A stretch of DNA of 56,458 nt from Synergistes jonesii. GTDB lineage: Bacteria > Synergistota > Synergistia > Synergistales > Synergistaceae. A model generated the notes under the pieces. It was not told the origin of the DNA, searched no databases, and saw only the letters and a program-made list of their open reading frames with translations. Positions 48,857 through 55,849 of this stretch are shown piece after piece. The translations under genes were made by a program, and so were the position numbers. Every line of letters starts with the position of its first letter. Positions within the stretch are counted from its first letter, which is position 1. The DNA is taken from positions 1 to 56,458 of the forward strand of contig NZ_JMKI01000012.1 of assembly GCF_000712295.1 (NCBI RefSeq). Direction: 5' to 3'.

Positions 48857-49798
48857 ATGGAAAGCCCGCACAAAACCTCCGGCACAGTGCTCCGCTTCGA
48901 AAGAAGCTCGATATACGACGGAGACGGACTCAGGACCGTCCTCTTCCTAAAAGGCTGCCCGCTGCGCTGCCTCTGGTGCTCCACCCCCGAATCGCAGAAA
49001 TTCGAACCGGAGCGCGGCATGACACAAGAGAAATGCACCCTCTGCGGCAGATGCGTAAAAGCCTGCCCCAACGGCGCTCTCTCGATAGAGGGCGGCAGGA
49101 TAAAAACGGATCGGGAGAGATGCGCGGGCCGCTTCGAGTGCCTGAAAGCCTGCCCCAGCGGCGCGATAACGCGCTACGGCGTGAAAATGAGCGCGGAAGA
49201 AGCGGTGCGTGAAATAGCGAAAGACGAACTCTTCTTCTTCCACTCCGGCGGCGGGCTGACCGTGAGCGGAGGCGAGCCGCTCTCACAGCCGGAATTCCTC
49301 AAAGAAGTGCTTGCCGGCTGCCGCGAGCGCGGCATAGAGTGCGCGATAGAAAGCAGCTTCTGCGCGCCGTGGGAGGAGATAGAGCCGATACTGCCCTATA
49401 TCAGCCTTCTCCACACGGACATAAAACAGATAGACCCCGAAAAACACAAGAAACTGACGGGCGTGGGCAACGCGCAGATACTGGACAACATAAAGCGGGC
49501 GGACCGAAGCCCATACAAATTCGGCATAGTCATCCGCACGCCGCTGATACCGGGAATAAACGACGAAGACGAAGATTTTATAAAACTTGCGGGATACGTG
49601 AGCGGCCTCCAAAAACTCCGCTTCATGGAATTCCTCGCCTACCACAGGCTCGGCACGGAGACCTACAAGCGTTTGGAGAGAGAGTACGAACTCGACGAAA
49701 TACAGCCGCCGGAGGCACAGTTCATGCGCGAAAAGGCGCTGCTCTTCAAAAAAGCCGCGGGCGTGACGGTGAAGATAAACGGCGTGACGGTGGAGTAG
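48857..49798 (+). CDS. Glycyl radical enzyme activase (radical SAM) with ferredoxin-type insert
   Basis: 313 residues. Radical-SAM cysteines Cys34, Cys38 and Cys41 (CPLRCLWC), then two 4Fe-4S motifs: CTLCGRCVKACP is complete, while CAGRFECLKACP has Arg where the second cysteine is expected. Then SGGGLTVSGGEPLSQPEF and HTDIKQIDPEKHKKLTG. It is 10 nt after the second enzyme and is probably its activase. Having one activase of each form suggests that each radical enzyme has its own. The gene ends the cluster. Confidence 0.92.
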   Translation: MESPHKTSGTVLRFERSSIYDGDGLRTVLFLKGCPLRCLWCSTPESQKFEPERGMTQEKCTLCGRCVKACPNGALSIEGGRIKTDRERCAGRFECLKACPSGAITRYGVKMSAEEAVREIAKDELFFFHSGGGLTVSGGEPLSQPEFLKEVLAGCRERGIECAIESSFCAPWEEIEPILPYISLLHTDIKQIDPEKHKKLTGVGNAQILDNIKRADRSPYKFGIVIRTPLIPGINDEDEDFIKLAGYVSGLQKLRFMEFLAYHRLGTETYKRLEREYELDEIQPPEAQFMREKALLFKKAAGVTVKINGVTVE

Positions 49799-49960
49799 CG
49801 GCGGCAAAACGGGCAGGTTTAAACAAGCGGCGTACGGAAGGGCTTTTGAGAGCGCGGGAGGCGGGCGCTTCCGCGCGCCGCGTTCCCCCAGGCGCGGTAA
49901 AATCGGCTTTACAAATTTGAGAAAGCTGATAGAATACGGTCAAACGGAAGGAGATTCCTT
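49799..49960 (+). other. Spacer after the glycyl-radical cluster
   Basis: 162 bp, GC-rich, with no gene and no clear terminator. It includes a CTGATAGAATACGG stretch that may be the -10 of the riboswitch transcript. Confidence 0.35.
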
Positions 49961-50062
49961 CCACGCAGCAGACGGGGAGCCTGTTTTAAGGCTGAGAGGG
50001 GGCGACGCCCCGACCCGATGAACCTGATGCGGGTAATGCCGCCGTAGGGAGAATAGCTCGTG
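49961..50062 (+). ncRNA. TPP (thiamine pyrophosphate) riboswitch
   Basis: The conserved THI-box bases are present in order: GACGGGGAGCCTG, GGCTGAGAGGGGG, CCGACCCGATGAACCTGATG, CGGGTAATGCCG and TAGGGA. A TATAAT-like start is plausible upstream. TPP binding should lower expression of the transporter gene that follows at 50122, most likely by hiding its ribosome-binding site, since no T-run follows directly. Confidence 0.96.
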
Positions 50063-50121
50063 TGCGTTTTTACGGCTGTCCTTATGGGGCGGCCGTAAAT
50101 TTTTCGTAAGAGGTGTCGGCG

Positions 50122-51318
50122 ATGGAGGAGAAAAGGACGACTTACGCCAACGCGCTGATATGGTTCGGCGCGGCGGTGTCTATAGCGGAGATATACACCG
50201 GGACTCTATTGGCCCCGCTAGGCATGGGCGCGGGCATGGCCGCGGTCGTGATAGGGCACGCCGCCGGAGGCTTTTTGATGTATCTTGCGGCGCTGATAGG
50301 CGGGCGTTCGGCGTGCGGCGCTATGGAGAGCACGGGGCTGTTCTTCGGCCGCGGCGGCGCGAAATTTTTCGCCGCGCTCAACGTGCTTCAGCTGATTGGC
50401 TGGACCGCCGTGATGGTAGCCGGTGGCGCGATCTCGCTGGGGCTGATTCTCAACCCCGTGACCGGAATGAACAACGCGCTCTGGTGCTGCGCGATAGGCG
50501 CGCTGATAGCGCTCTGGATCGTTCTCGACATGAAAAATTTCGAGCGCGTGAACAAGGTCGCGATGGCCGCGCTTTTCATCCTTACGCTGACGCTTTCGTT
50601 CGTCATATTCGGCGGCGGGAGAGAGGCCGACGCGGTGGGCGGCTCGCTTGAATTCGCCGACGCGGTCGAGCTTTCCGTCGCGATGCCCCTGTCGTGGCTG
50701 CCGCTGATATCCGACTATATGCGCGACGCGGAAAAGCCCGGCAAGAGCGCCGCGGTGAGCAGTGCGATCTATTCGATCGTCAGCTGCTGGATGTACTTCA
50801 TCGGGCTCGGGGCCGCGATCTACACCGGAGGCGCGGACGTCGCCGAGATCATGAGCGGCGCTGGCATGGGGGCGGCAGGTATAATCATCGTCGCCTTTTC
50901 GACCGTCACGACGACCTTCCTCGACGCTTATTCGGCCGGCATCAGCTTCCACGTGATATTCAAAGGCGTCAAGGAGAAGGCGGCGGGCATCGCGGTGTGT
51001 GCGCTCGGTACTCTCATCGCGATATTCGCCGACCCGGAGAGCTACGAGGAGTTGCTTTACCTTATCTCCTCCGTCTTCGCCCCTATGGCCGCGGTGATGG
51101 TGGCGGACTTCTTCCTGCTGGGTGGGGAGGACCGTTCGGCCCAGCCCTTTTCGCCGCGGAATATGGCGCTGTGGGGCGCGGGCTTCGCGCTCTACAGATA
51201 TCTGATGAGCGCCGGCAGCCCGATAGGCGCGACTCTGCCGGTGATAGCGGCGACGGCGGCGCTCACGTGGATCGTCGGAAAATGTTTCCCGCGCGGGACG
51301 CGGGCCCTGACGCGCTGA
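50122..51318 (+). CDS. cytX: CytX-type hydroxymethylpyrimidine transporter (NCS1 family)
   Basis: 398 residues, about 12 hydrophobic helices (IWFGAAVSIAEIYTGTLLAP, LGLILNPVTGMNNALWCCA, AVELSVAMPLSWLPLISDYM). It belongs to the NCS1 cytosine/allantoin permease-like family, and CytX members are known under THI-box control as carriers of the thiamine pyrimidine precursor. ATG at 50122 follows AGAGGTG; the ORF can be extended to GTG at 50113. No thiamine biosynthesis genes follow, so it acts as salvage. Confidence 0.9.
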   Translation: MEEKRTTYANALIWFGAAVSIAEIYTGTLLAPLGMGAGMAAVVIGHAAGGFLMYLAALIGGRSACGAMESTGLFFGRGGAKFFAALNVLQLIGWTAVMVAGGAISLGLILNPVTGMNNALWCCAIGALIALWIVLDMKNFERVNKVAMAALFILTLTLSFVIFGGGREADAVGGSLEFADAVELSVAMPLSWLPLISDYMRDAEKPGKSAAVSSAIYSIVSCWMYFIGLGAAIYTGGADVAEIMSGAGMGAAGIIIVAFSTVTTTFLDAYSAGISFHVIFKGVKEKAAGIAVCALGTLIAIFADPESYEELLYLISSVFAPMAAVMVADFFLLGGEDRSAQPFSPRNMALWGAGFALYRYLMSAGSPIGATLPVIAATAALTWIVGKCFPRGTRALTR

Positions 51319-51464
51319 CATGGTAAAAGCCCGCAAAATGGATGCCGGAGGCAGGCGGGGTATACTAGCGCTTTGCGGAGCTTTATGGCTTGGGTTACAT
51401 AGGAATGGCAATAGATCGGAAAGAGGCCGAACTCTTTCCGACAGGATTTAACGGGGAGGCGGCT

Positions 51465-52211
51465 ATGATGAAGAAACAAACAGCTGGAAGAGACCGCTTA
51501 GGGGAATTTGCTCCGAAATTTGCGCAGCTCAATGACGACGTTCTGTTCGGGGAAGTGTGGTCAAGAGAGGATAAGCTCTCCGCAAGGGATCGCAGCATGA
51601 TCACGATTGCGGCGCTCTTCTCAGCTGGACTTTATCCGCAGCTGAAATCTCATCTTGCGCTCGGCAGAGAACACGGCGTCACAAGGACGGAAGCTGTGGA
51701 GATCGTCACGCAGCTTGCGTTTTACTGCGGGTGGCCGAAGGCGTGGAGCACATTTCCGCTCATTCAGGAAGTATATGGGGATGAACGGCCGGAGGCGGAC
51801 GGCGTTCCATCCGACCTTTCCGTGTTCCCGGTCGGGAGGCCGAATACGGCATTTGCGCAGTATTTCATCGGGCGCAGTTTCCTTGCTCCATTGACTTTGG
51901 AGCAGATTCCGACGTTCAATGTGACCTTTGAGCCGGGATGCCGGAACAACTGGCATATCCACCACGCTTCGAGCGGCGGCGGTCAGCTTCTGATCTGCGT
52001 CAGCGGCCGCGGCTGGTATCAGGAGCGGGGCAAGGAGCCGAGAGAATTGCATCCGGGAGATGTGGTAAACATCCCGGCGAACGTAAAGCACTGGCATGGC
52101 GCCGCAAAGGACTCGTGGTTCCAGCATATCGCGCAGGAGATTGCCGGAGCGGAGACGCATACGGAGTGGTGTGAGGCGGTAGAAGATGAGGATTATCTGA
52201 TTCTCCCTTAA
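51465..52211 (+). CDS. Carboxymuconolactone decarboxylase-cupin two-domain protein
   Basis: 248 residues. The first part is AhpD/CMD-like (ARDRSMITIAALFSAGLYPQ, VTQLAFYCGWPKAWSTFPLI). The second part is a cupin with metal ligands in NWHIHHASSGGGQLLICVSG and HPGDVVNIPANVKHWHGA. ATG at 51465 follows GGGGAGG. Codon use is less GC-biased than the neighbours, so it may be acquired. Such fusions are thought to have oxidoreductase or decarboxylase activity; the substrate is unknown. Confidence 0.85.
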   Translation: MMKKQTAGRDRLGEFAPKFAQLNDDVLFGEVWSREDKLSARDRSMITIAALFSAGLYPQLKSHLALGREHGVTRTEAVEIVTQLAFYCGWPKAWSTFPLIQEVYGDERPEADGVPSDLSVFPVGRPNTAFAQYFIGRSFLAPLTLEQIPTFNVTFEPGCRNNWHIHHASSGGGQLLICVSGRGWYQERGKEPRELHPGDVVNIPANVKHWHGAAKDSWFQHIAQEIAGAETHTEWCEAVEDEDYLILP

Positions 52212-52319
52212 TAACAGAGAAAAAATAGGGTTTTAGGAAATGATTTAGGGGTGATATGTGGGGAAGCGCCGAGCGACTTCTTATCGCGATCGAACCATTT
52301 GAAAATAGCGCGAAAAAGC

Positions 52320-52513
52320 TTGCGCTCTGCCGCGCGCCGTGTTAATATATCTGAGTTGGATTTTTCCAACGGGTTTTAAGCAGAGGATGCCCCTCTCGCC
52401 TGCCGGCGCTTTTAGTTGTCAGGCTGACCGAAAGATGATGTCAAAGGTCCGGGCGCATTCTTGTGCGTCCGGGCTTATTTTTATAAGCGAATATTTTTAG
52501 GAGGTGTAATGCC
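52320..52513 (+). promoter_or_regulatory. infC operon promoter and terminator-containing leader
   Basis: A candidate promoter TTGCGC (52320-52325), 17 bp, TAATAT (52343-52348). A hairpin with two G-U pairs at 52447-52472, followed by CTTATTTTTAT, acts as a leader terminator. This matches infC-rpmI-rplT operons controlled by L20 binding to leader RNA. The AGGAGGTG site at 52499-52506 is followed by an ATA start. Confidence 0.7.
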
Positions 52514-53155
52514 ATAGCAAACACAAGGGAAGAGGAGCCCCGCGTAAATTCCGAGATAACGACGCCGGAGATTCTCCTTATCGATGAGAAGAACGCAAAG
52601 CGCGGAGTGGTGAATATCCAGGAAGCTCTAAGAATGGCCGAGGCCGTGGAACTCGATTTGGTCGAAGTCGCGCCGCAGGCAAATCCGCCGGTGTGCCGCA
52701 TAATGAATTACGGCAAGTACCGCTTCCAGCAGCAGAAGCGCGACAAGGAAGCCCACAAGAAGCAGAAGAATCAGGTCGTGAAGGAAATCAAAATGCGCCC
52801 GAAGATCGACCTGCACGACTACGACTTCAAGGTGAAGGCGATCCAGACGTTCCTACAGGCGGGGAACCGTGTGAAGGTCTCCGTTTTCTTCAGGGGCCGC
52901 GAGATGGCTTTCCTCGACAGGGGGCGCGAGGTGCTCAGCAAGGTCGCCGGCGCCGTCGCGGAGTTCGGCAGGGTTGAGACCGAGCCGCGGATGGAGGGCT
53001 CTTATATGAGGATCATGATAGCGCCGAACGCCGAAAATCCGCTGAAGAAGGCGCAGCAGCGCCAAAAGAAGGAGCCGGAGGCGCAGCCCGTTCAGCCGAA
53101 GGTGCAGAAAGCGAAGGCAAAGAAAAACCTTCTGCCTGACGCCGACCAGATATAA
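52514..53155 (+). CDS. infC: Translation initiation factor IF-3 (AUA start)
   Basis: 213 residues from ATA at 52514. The frame from the following residues (ANTREEEPRVNSEITTPEIL, LIDEKNAKRGVVNIQEALRM) is a complete IF-3 N-terminal domain. No ATG or GTG in frame lies near the good AGGAGGTG site, and the nearby ATG is followed by a stop. IF-3 rejects rare start codons, so an AUA or AUU start gives autoregulation, as in Escherichia coli and Bacillus. The C-terminal domain contains KMRPKIDLHDYDFKVKAIQT. The charged tail is extended (PQPVQPKVQKAKAKK type). Confidence 0.93.
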   Translation: MANTREEEPRVNSEITTPEILLIDEKNAKRGVVNIQEALRMAEAVELDLVEVAPQANPPVCRIMNYGKYRFQQQKRDKEAHKKQKNQVVKEIKMRPKIDLHDYDFKVKAIQTFLQAGNRVKVSVFFRGREMAFLDRGREVLSKVAGAVAEFGRVETEPRMEGSYMRIMIAPNAENPLKKAQQRQKKEPEAQPVQPKVQKAKAKKNLLPDADQI

Positions 53156-53205
53156 AAGAATTCAGTTACCCGTCCGGGTATGAAATGTTAGAGGAGGACA
53201 ATCAT

Positions 53206-53403
53206 ATGCCTAAGTTGAAATCACATTCCGCAACAAAAAAACGCTTCCGCATAACGTCTACCGGCAAGGTGATGTTCAAGAAGAGCGGGCGCGGACATCT
53301 TCTTTCCGTAAAAAATTCAAAGCGTCTCCGCACGCTGAGGAAAAAGGGGATTCTCCCGACCGGAATAGAGAAGCACGTAAAGAAGATGCTCCCTTACGCG
53401 TAG
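53206..53403 (+). CDS. rpmI: 50S ribosomal protein L35
   Basis: 65 residues, starting MPKLKSHSATKKRFRITSTG. ATG at 53206 has AGAGGAGGA. The extended frame from 53185 only includes the site itself. It is the middle gene of infC-rpmI-rplT. Confidence 0.97.
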   Translation: MPKLKSHSATKKRFRITSTGKVMFKKSGRGHLLSVKNSKRLRTLRKKGILPTGIEKHVKKMLPYA

Positions 53404-53451
53404 CGCGGAGCCGGGATTCAACAGTCGAAATTTTGCAAGGAGTGAATTGTC

Positions 53452-53802
53452 ATGCGAGTAAAAGGTTCCAGTGCGAGCCGCAGCAAGCAGAAAAAATTAT
53501 ATAAGATCACCAAAGGATTCTGGGGGCGTAAGAAGAACGTATACCGCCGTGCGCGCGAAGCTTATCTGCACGCCCTTACGAGCGCGTTCGCGGGACGCAA
53601 GAACAGGAAGCGCGACTTCCGCAAGCTGTGGATCATCCGCATCAACGCCGCCGCGCGGGCGAACGGCATAGCCTACAGCGCCCTCATCAACGGGCTCAAG
53701 AAAGCCGACGTCGCGATCAACCGCAAGATGCTCGCGGACCTTGCGATCAACGACGCCCCTGCGTTCGCGCAGCTTGTCGAAAAGGCACGCGCGGCGCTGT
53801 AA
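53452..53802 (+). CDS. rplT: 50S ribosomal protein L20
   Basis: 116 residues with KGFWGRKKNVYRRAREAYLH and RDFRKLWIIRINAAARANGI. It binds 23S rRNA early in 50S assembly and is the likely feedback repressor of its operon. AAGGAG precedes ATG. Confidence 0.98.
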   Translation: MRVKGSSASRSKQKKLYKITKGFWGRKKNVYRRAREAYLHALTSAFAGRKNRKRDFRKLWIIRINAAARANGIAYSALINGLKKADVAINRKMLADLAINDAPAFAQLVEKARAAL

Positions 53803-53940
53803 TATAAATATTTTATTTATATCGAGTGTGAAAGACTTTGCTTTTTCATACCGCGTATAAAGTAGAAAAAATGATTCTAACGGGCTTCCTGCTGGTAATA
53901 GCGGCAGGGGCCCTTCTATTATGAACACCGTTTCTTTGGC

Positions 53941-54046
53941 TAAACTCTTTCAAAGTCTTGTAAACTTGCGCAACCAAATCACCGACAGCCTGCTTTTGCC
54001 TTGCTAAACATATCAAACTCGTGCAAAGTATGTTAAACTCTGTCAA
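53941..54046 (+). repeat. Direct repeats upstream of the truncated integrase
   Basis: Two related 33-bp units, 53941-53973 and 54014-54046. Each holds two copies of the AAACTC-N3/4-CAA(AG) core, so four similar boxes in all (about 53942, 53962, 54015, 54035). They lie between rplT and the integrase start, in the position of arm-type integrase sites. The function is inferred. Confidence 0.5.
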
Positions 54047-54127
54047 GAGAAAAGACGGAACACAGACGGAACCGGCGTCGAAAAATACGGTTTTAAGCCT
54101 CCACGGTTCCGGCGAGAGGGGATAAAC

Positions 54128-54964
54128 ATGCTGACAGAGAAGGAAATGCAGCGCGAGATACGTGCCGTCCCTGAGGGCGTGCGCAAGGGAATCTTAATCG
54201 ACGAGGGCTTTATCCTTGACGTTTTGAAAAGCCGCAAGATGGTCTGGCGATACCGTTTTACAGATAGGCGCGGTAAAGAGCTGAAGGTCAAATTAGGCGA
54301 ATACCCGGGCATGTCGCTCAGGGAAGCGCGGATTGCCCGCGACAAACTGCGCGGCGATATTGCGTCCGGAGAATATGAAGAGAAGAAGAAGGCGGTGACC
54401 TTTGGAGAAGTTTTCGAAACATTGATCAAGCGCCGTGTAGAAGGCGTCTGTACCGAGAAATACCTGCAAAATATGCGCATATACATGAAGCGCTTTATTT
54501 CCATGCTCGGCGATATGCCGATAAATGAGATAACGTCATCCGACGTTCTAAGAGTCATCGAAGCGGCGGAGTCTGACGGCGTGTATAGTACTGCCCACAA
54601 GATAAAGCAGACGGCTGGGCAGGTCTTTCGCTTCGCAGCGGCCGCGGGGCTCGTGACGGCCGACCCGACATATATGCTTACGGGGCTGTTGCAGGTGCGG
54701 AAGGTCAAGCATATGCCGCGGATAACGGACCCTGAACTTGCGGGGCGGCTGATGCGCGATATACGCGACAAGGGGCATTCCCCGACGATGCGCATATTCT
54801 TACAGCTGCACGCCTATACTTTTGTGCGCCCGAAGGAGATACGGGAAGCGGAGTGGGGGGAATTCGACCTCGCGGCGGGAGTCTGGAAGATACCGGCCGA
54901 GAATTTGAATCGGAGCCTTTTTTATTACTGTCTTTTTCACTTTTTCAGAGCGGAGTCCACTTGA
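54128..54964 (+). pseudogene. int: P4-type tyrosine recombinase, truncated in the catalytic domain
   Basis: 278 codons, whereas intact enzymes have about 390-420. The N-terminal arm-binding part contains RGKELKVKLGEYPGMSLREA. The core-binding domain is about residues 90-185. The catalytic domain starts around residue 195 with the first arginine in TFVRPKEIREAEW. It stops after VWKIPAEN with an unrelated tail NRSLFYYCLFHFF, so the HxxR and tyrosine parts are missing. It is probably inactive. Together with the toxin-antitoxin pair it is the rest of an integrated element next to rplT. Confidence 0.85.
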
Positions 54965-55028
54965 TAATATAGGATAAATCCTATATAATGATTTGCAATA
55001 AGATGAGTCTACTGAAGGGTGGAGTGTC

Positions 55029-55388
55029 GTGCAGGCTTTTGAGGTTCTTTTCTACCGTAAAGAGGACGGGACCGAGCCAGCTAAAAGCTTTATTCTCGGG
55101 CTCGACAAGAAAATGAGAGCCAAAATATTGTTATCCGTTGATTTGCTGGGTGATAACGGGCATTTGCTTAGAGAGCCTTATTCGAAGCCTTTGGGCGACG
55201 GCATATTCGAGTTGCGGGCAAAGATTGGTTCTGATATTTCGCGAGTGCTGTATTTCTTCTTTGTTGGCCGTAAGGTGATACTAACCAATGGATTTATAAA
55301 GAAGACAAGCAAGACGCCAGTCACCGAGATAACCCTTGCCAAGAAATATAGGGCAGAGTTCTTAGGCAGGAAGGAGAATCAATTATGA
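55029..55388 (+). CDS. higB: RelE/HigB-type toxin (Gp49-like)
   Basis: 119 residues of the phage-derived Gp49/HigB family, ribosome-dependent mRNA endonucleases. Typical parts are RKEDGTEPAKSFILGLDKKM, LGDNGHLLREPYSKPLGDGI and FELRAKIGSDISRVLYFFFV, ending with GFIKKTSKTPVTEITLAKKY. GTG start at 55029 after GGGTGGAG. Toxin before antitoxin with an ATGA overlap is the standard HigBA order. Confidence 0.9.
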   Translation: MQAFEVLFYRKEDGTEPAKSFILGLDKKMRAKILLSVDLLGDNGHLLREPYSKPLGDGIFELRAKIGSDISRVLYFFFVGRKVILTNGFIKKTSKTPVTEITLAKKYRAEFLGRKENQL

Positions 55389-55663
55389 GTACGACGTTTA
55401 ACGAGTTCTTGGCTGAACAGCTGAAAGACCCTGAGTTTAAGGCTGAATGGGAAGCGCTGCAACCGCAAAAGGCTATTATTCAGGCCATGATTGACGCGCG
55501 GAAGCGAAGCGGTATAACCCAAAAGCAGCTTGCGGAGCGTACAGGCATCGCACAGGGAGATATAAGCAAACTGGAGAACGGCAGCGCCAATCCCTCGATA
55601 AGAACGCTCCAAAGGTTGGCTGACGGCATGGGCATGAAGCTGAAAGTGGAGTTTGTAAATTAA
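55385..55663 (+). CDS. higA: HigA-type antitoxin, XRE-family helix-turn-helix
   Basis: 92 residues. The helix-turn-helix RSGITQKQLAERTGIAQGDI and SKLENGSANPSIRTLQRLAD follows an N-terminal LAEQLKDPEFKAEWEALQPQ. It should neutralise the toxin encoded just upstream and repress the operon. The IS terminus begins 36 bp after the stop. Confidence 0.92.
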   Translation: MSTTFNEFLAEQLKDPEFKAEWEALQPQKAIIQAMIDARKRSGITQKQLAERTGIAQGDISKLENGSANPSIRTLQRLADGMGMKLKVEFVN

Positions 55664-55698
55664 GAGGCGGGGCCGAGCGCCGATAGCACCTTAGACGG

Positions 55699-55725
55699 TA
55701 GTGTAACTTATTCTGTGTAAACCCC
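55699..55725 (+). repeat. IS256 terminal inverted repeat (distal end)
   Basis: Reads TAGTGTAACTTATTCTGTGT then AAACCCC. It is the partner of the repeat at 776-802. Confidence 0.75.
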
Positions 55726-55798
55726 TTGCCCCTGGATCGATGTAAGACATCAAAGGGTTACCGTTACTGCTTCAGTATCACCATAATGACATACGCTA

Positions 55799-55834
55799 TC
55801 CGGGCTGTCAATGGACTGCAGCCCGGACTTTTCT
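55799..55834 (+). terminator. Terminator inside the IS distal end
   Basis: TCCGGGCTG (55799-55807) pairs with CAGCCCGGA (55819-55827), followed by CTTTTCTT. In the plus direction it would stop higBA transcripts from running into the IS as antisense RNA. Confidence 0.6.
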
Positions 55835-55849
55835 TATAGGCGTTTAGGG

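Noticed and set aside
53803-54127. tRNA gene as integrase target between rplT and the integrase
   Set aside because: No cloverleaf could be drawn; only the repeat boxes and a small hairpin are present.
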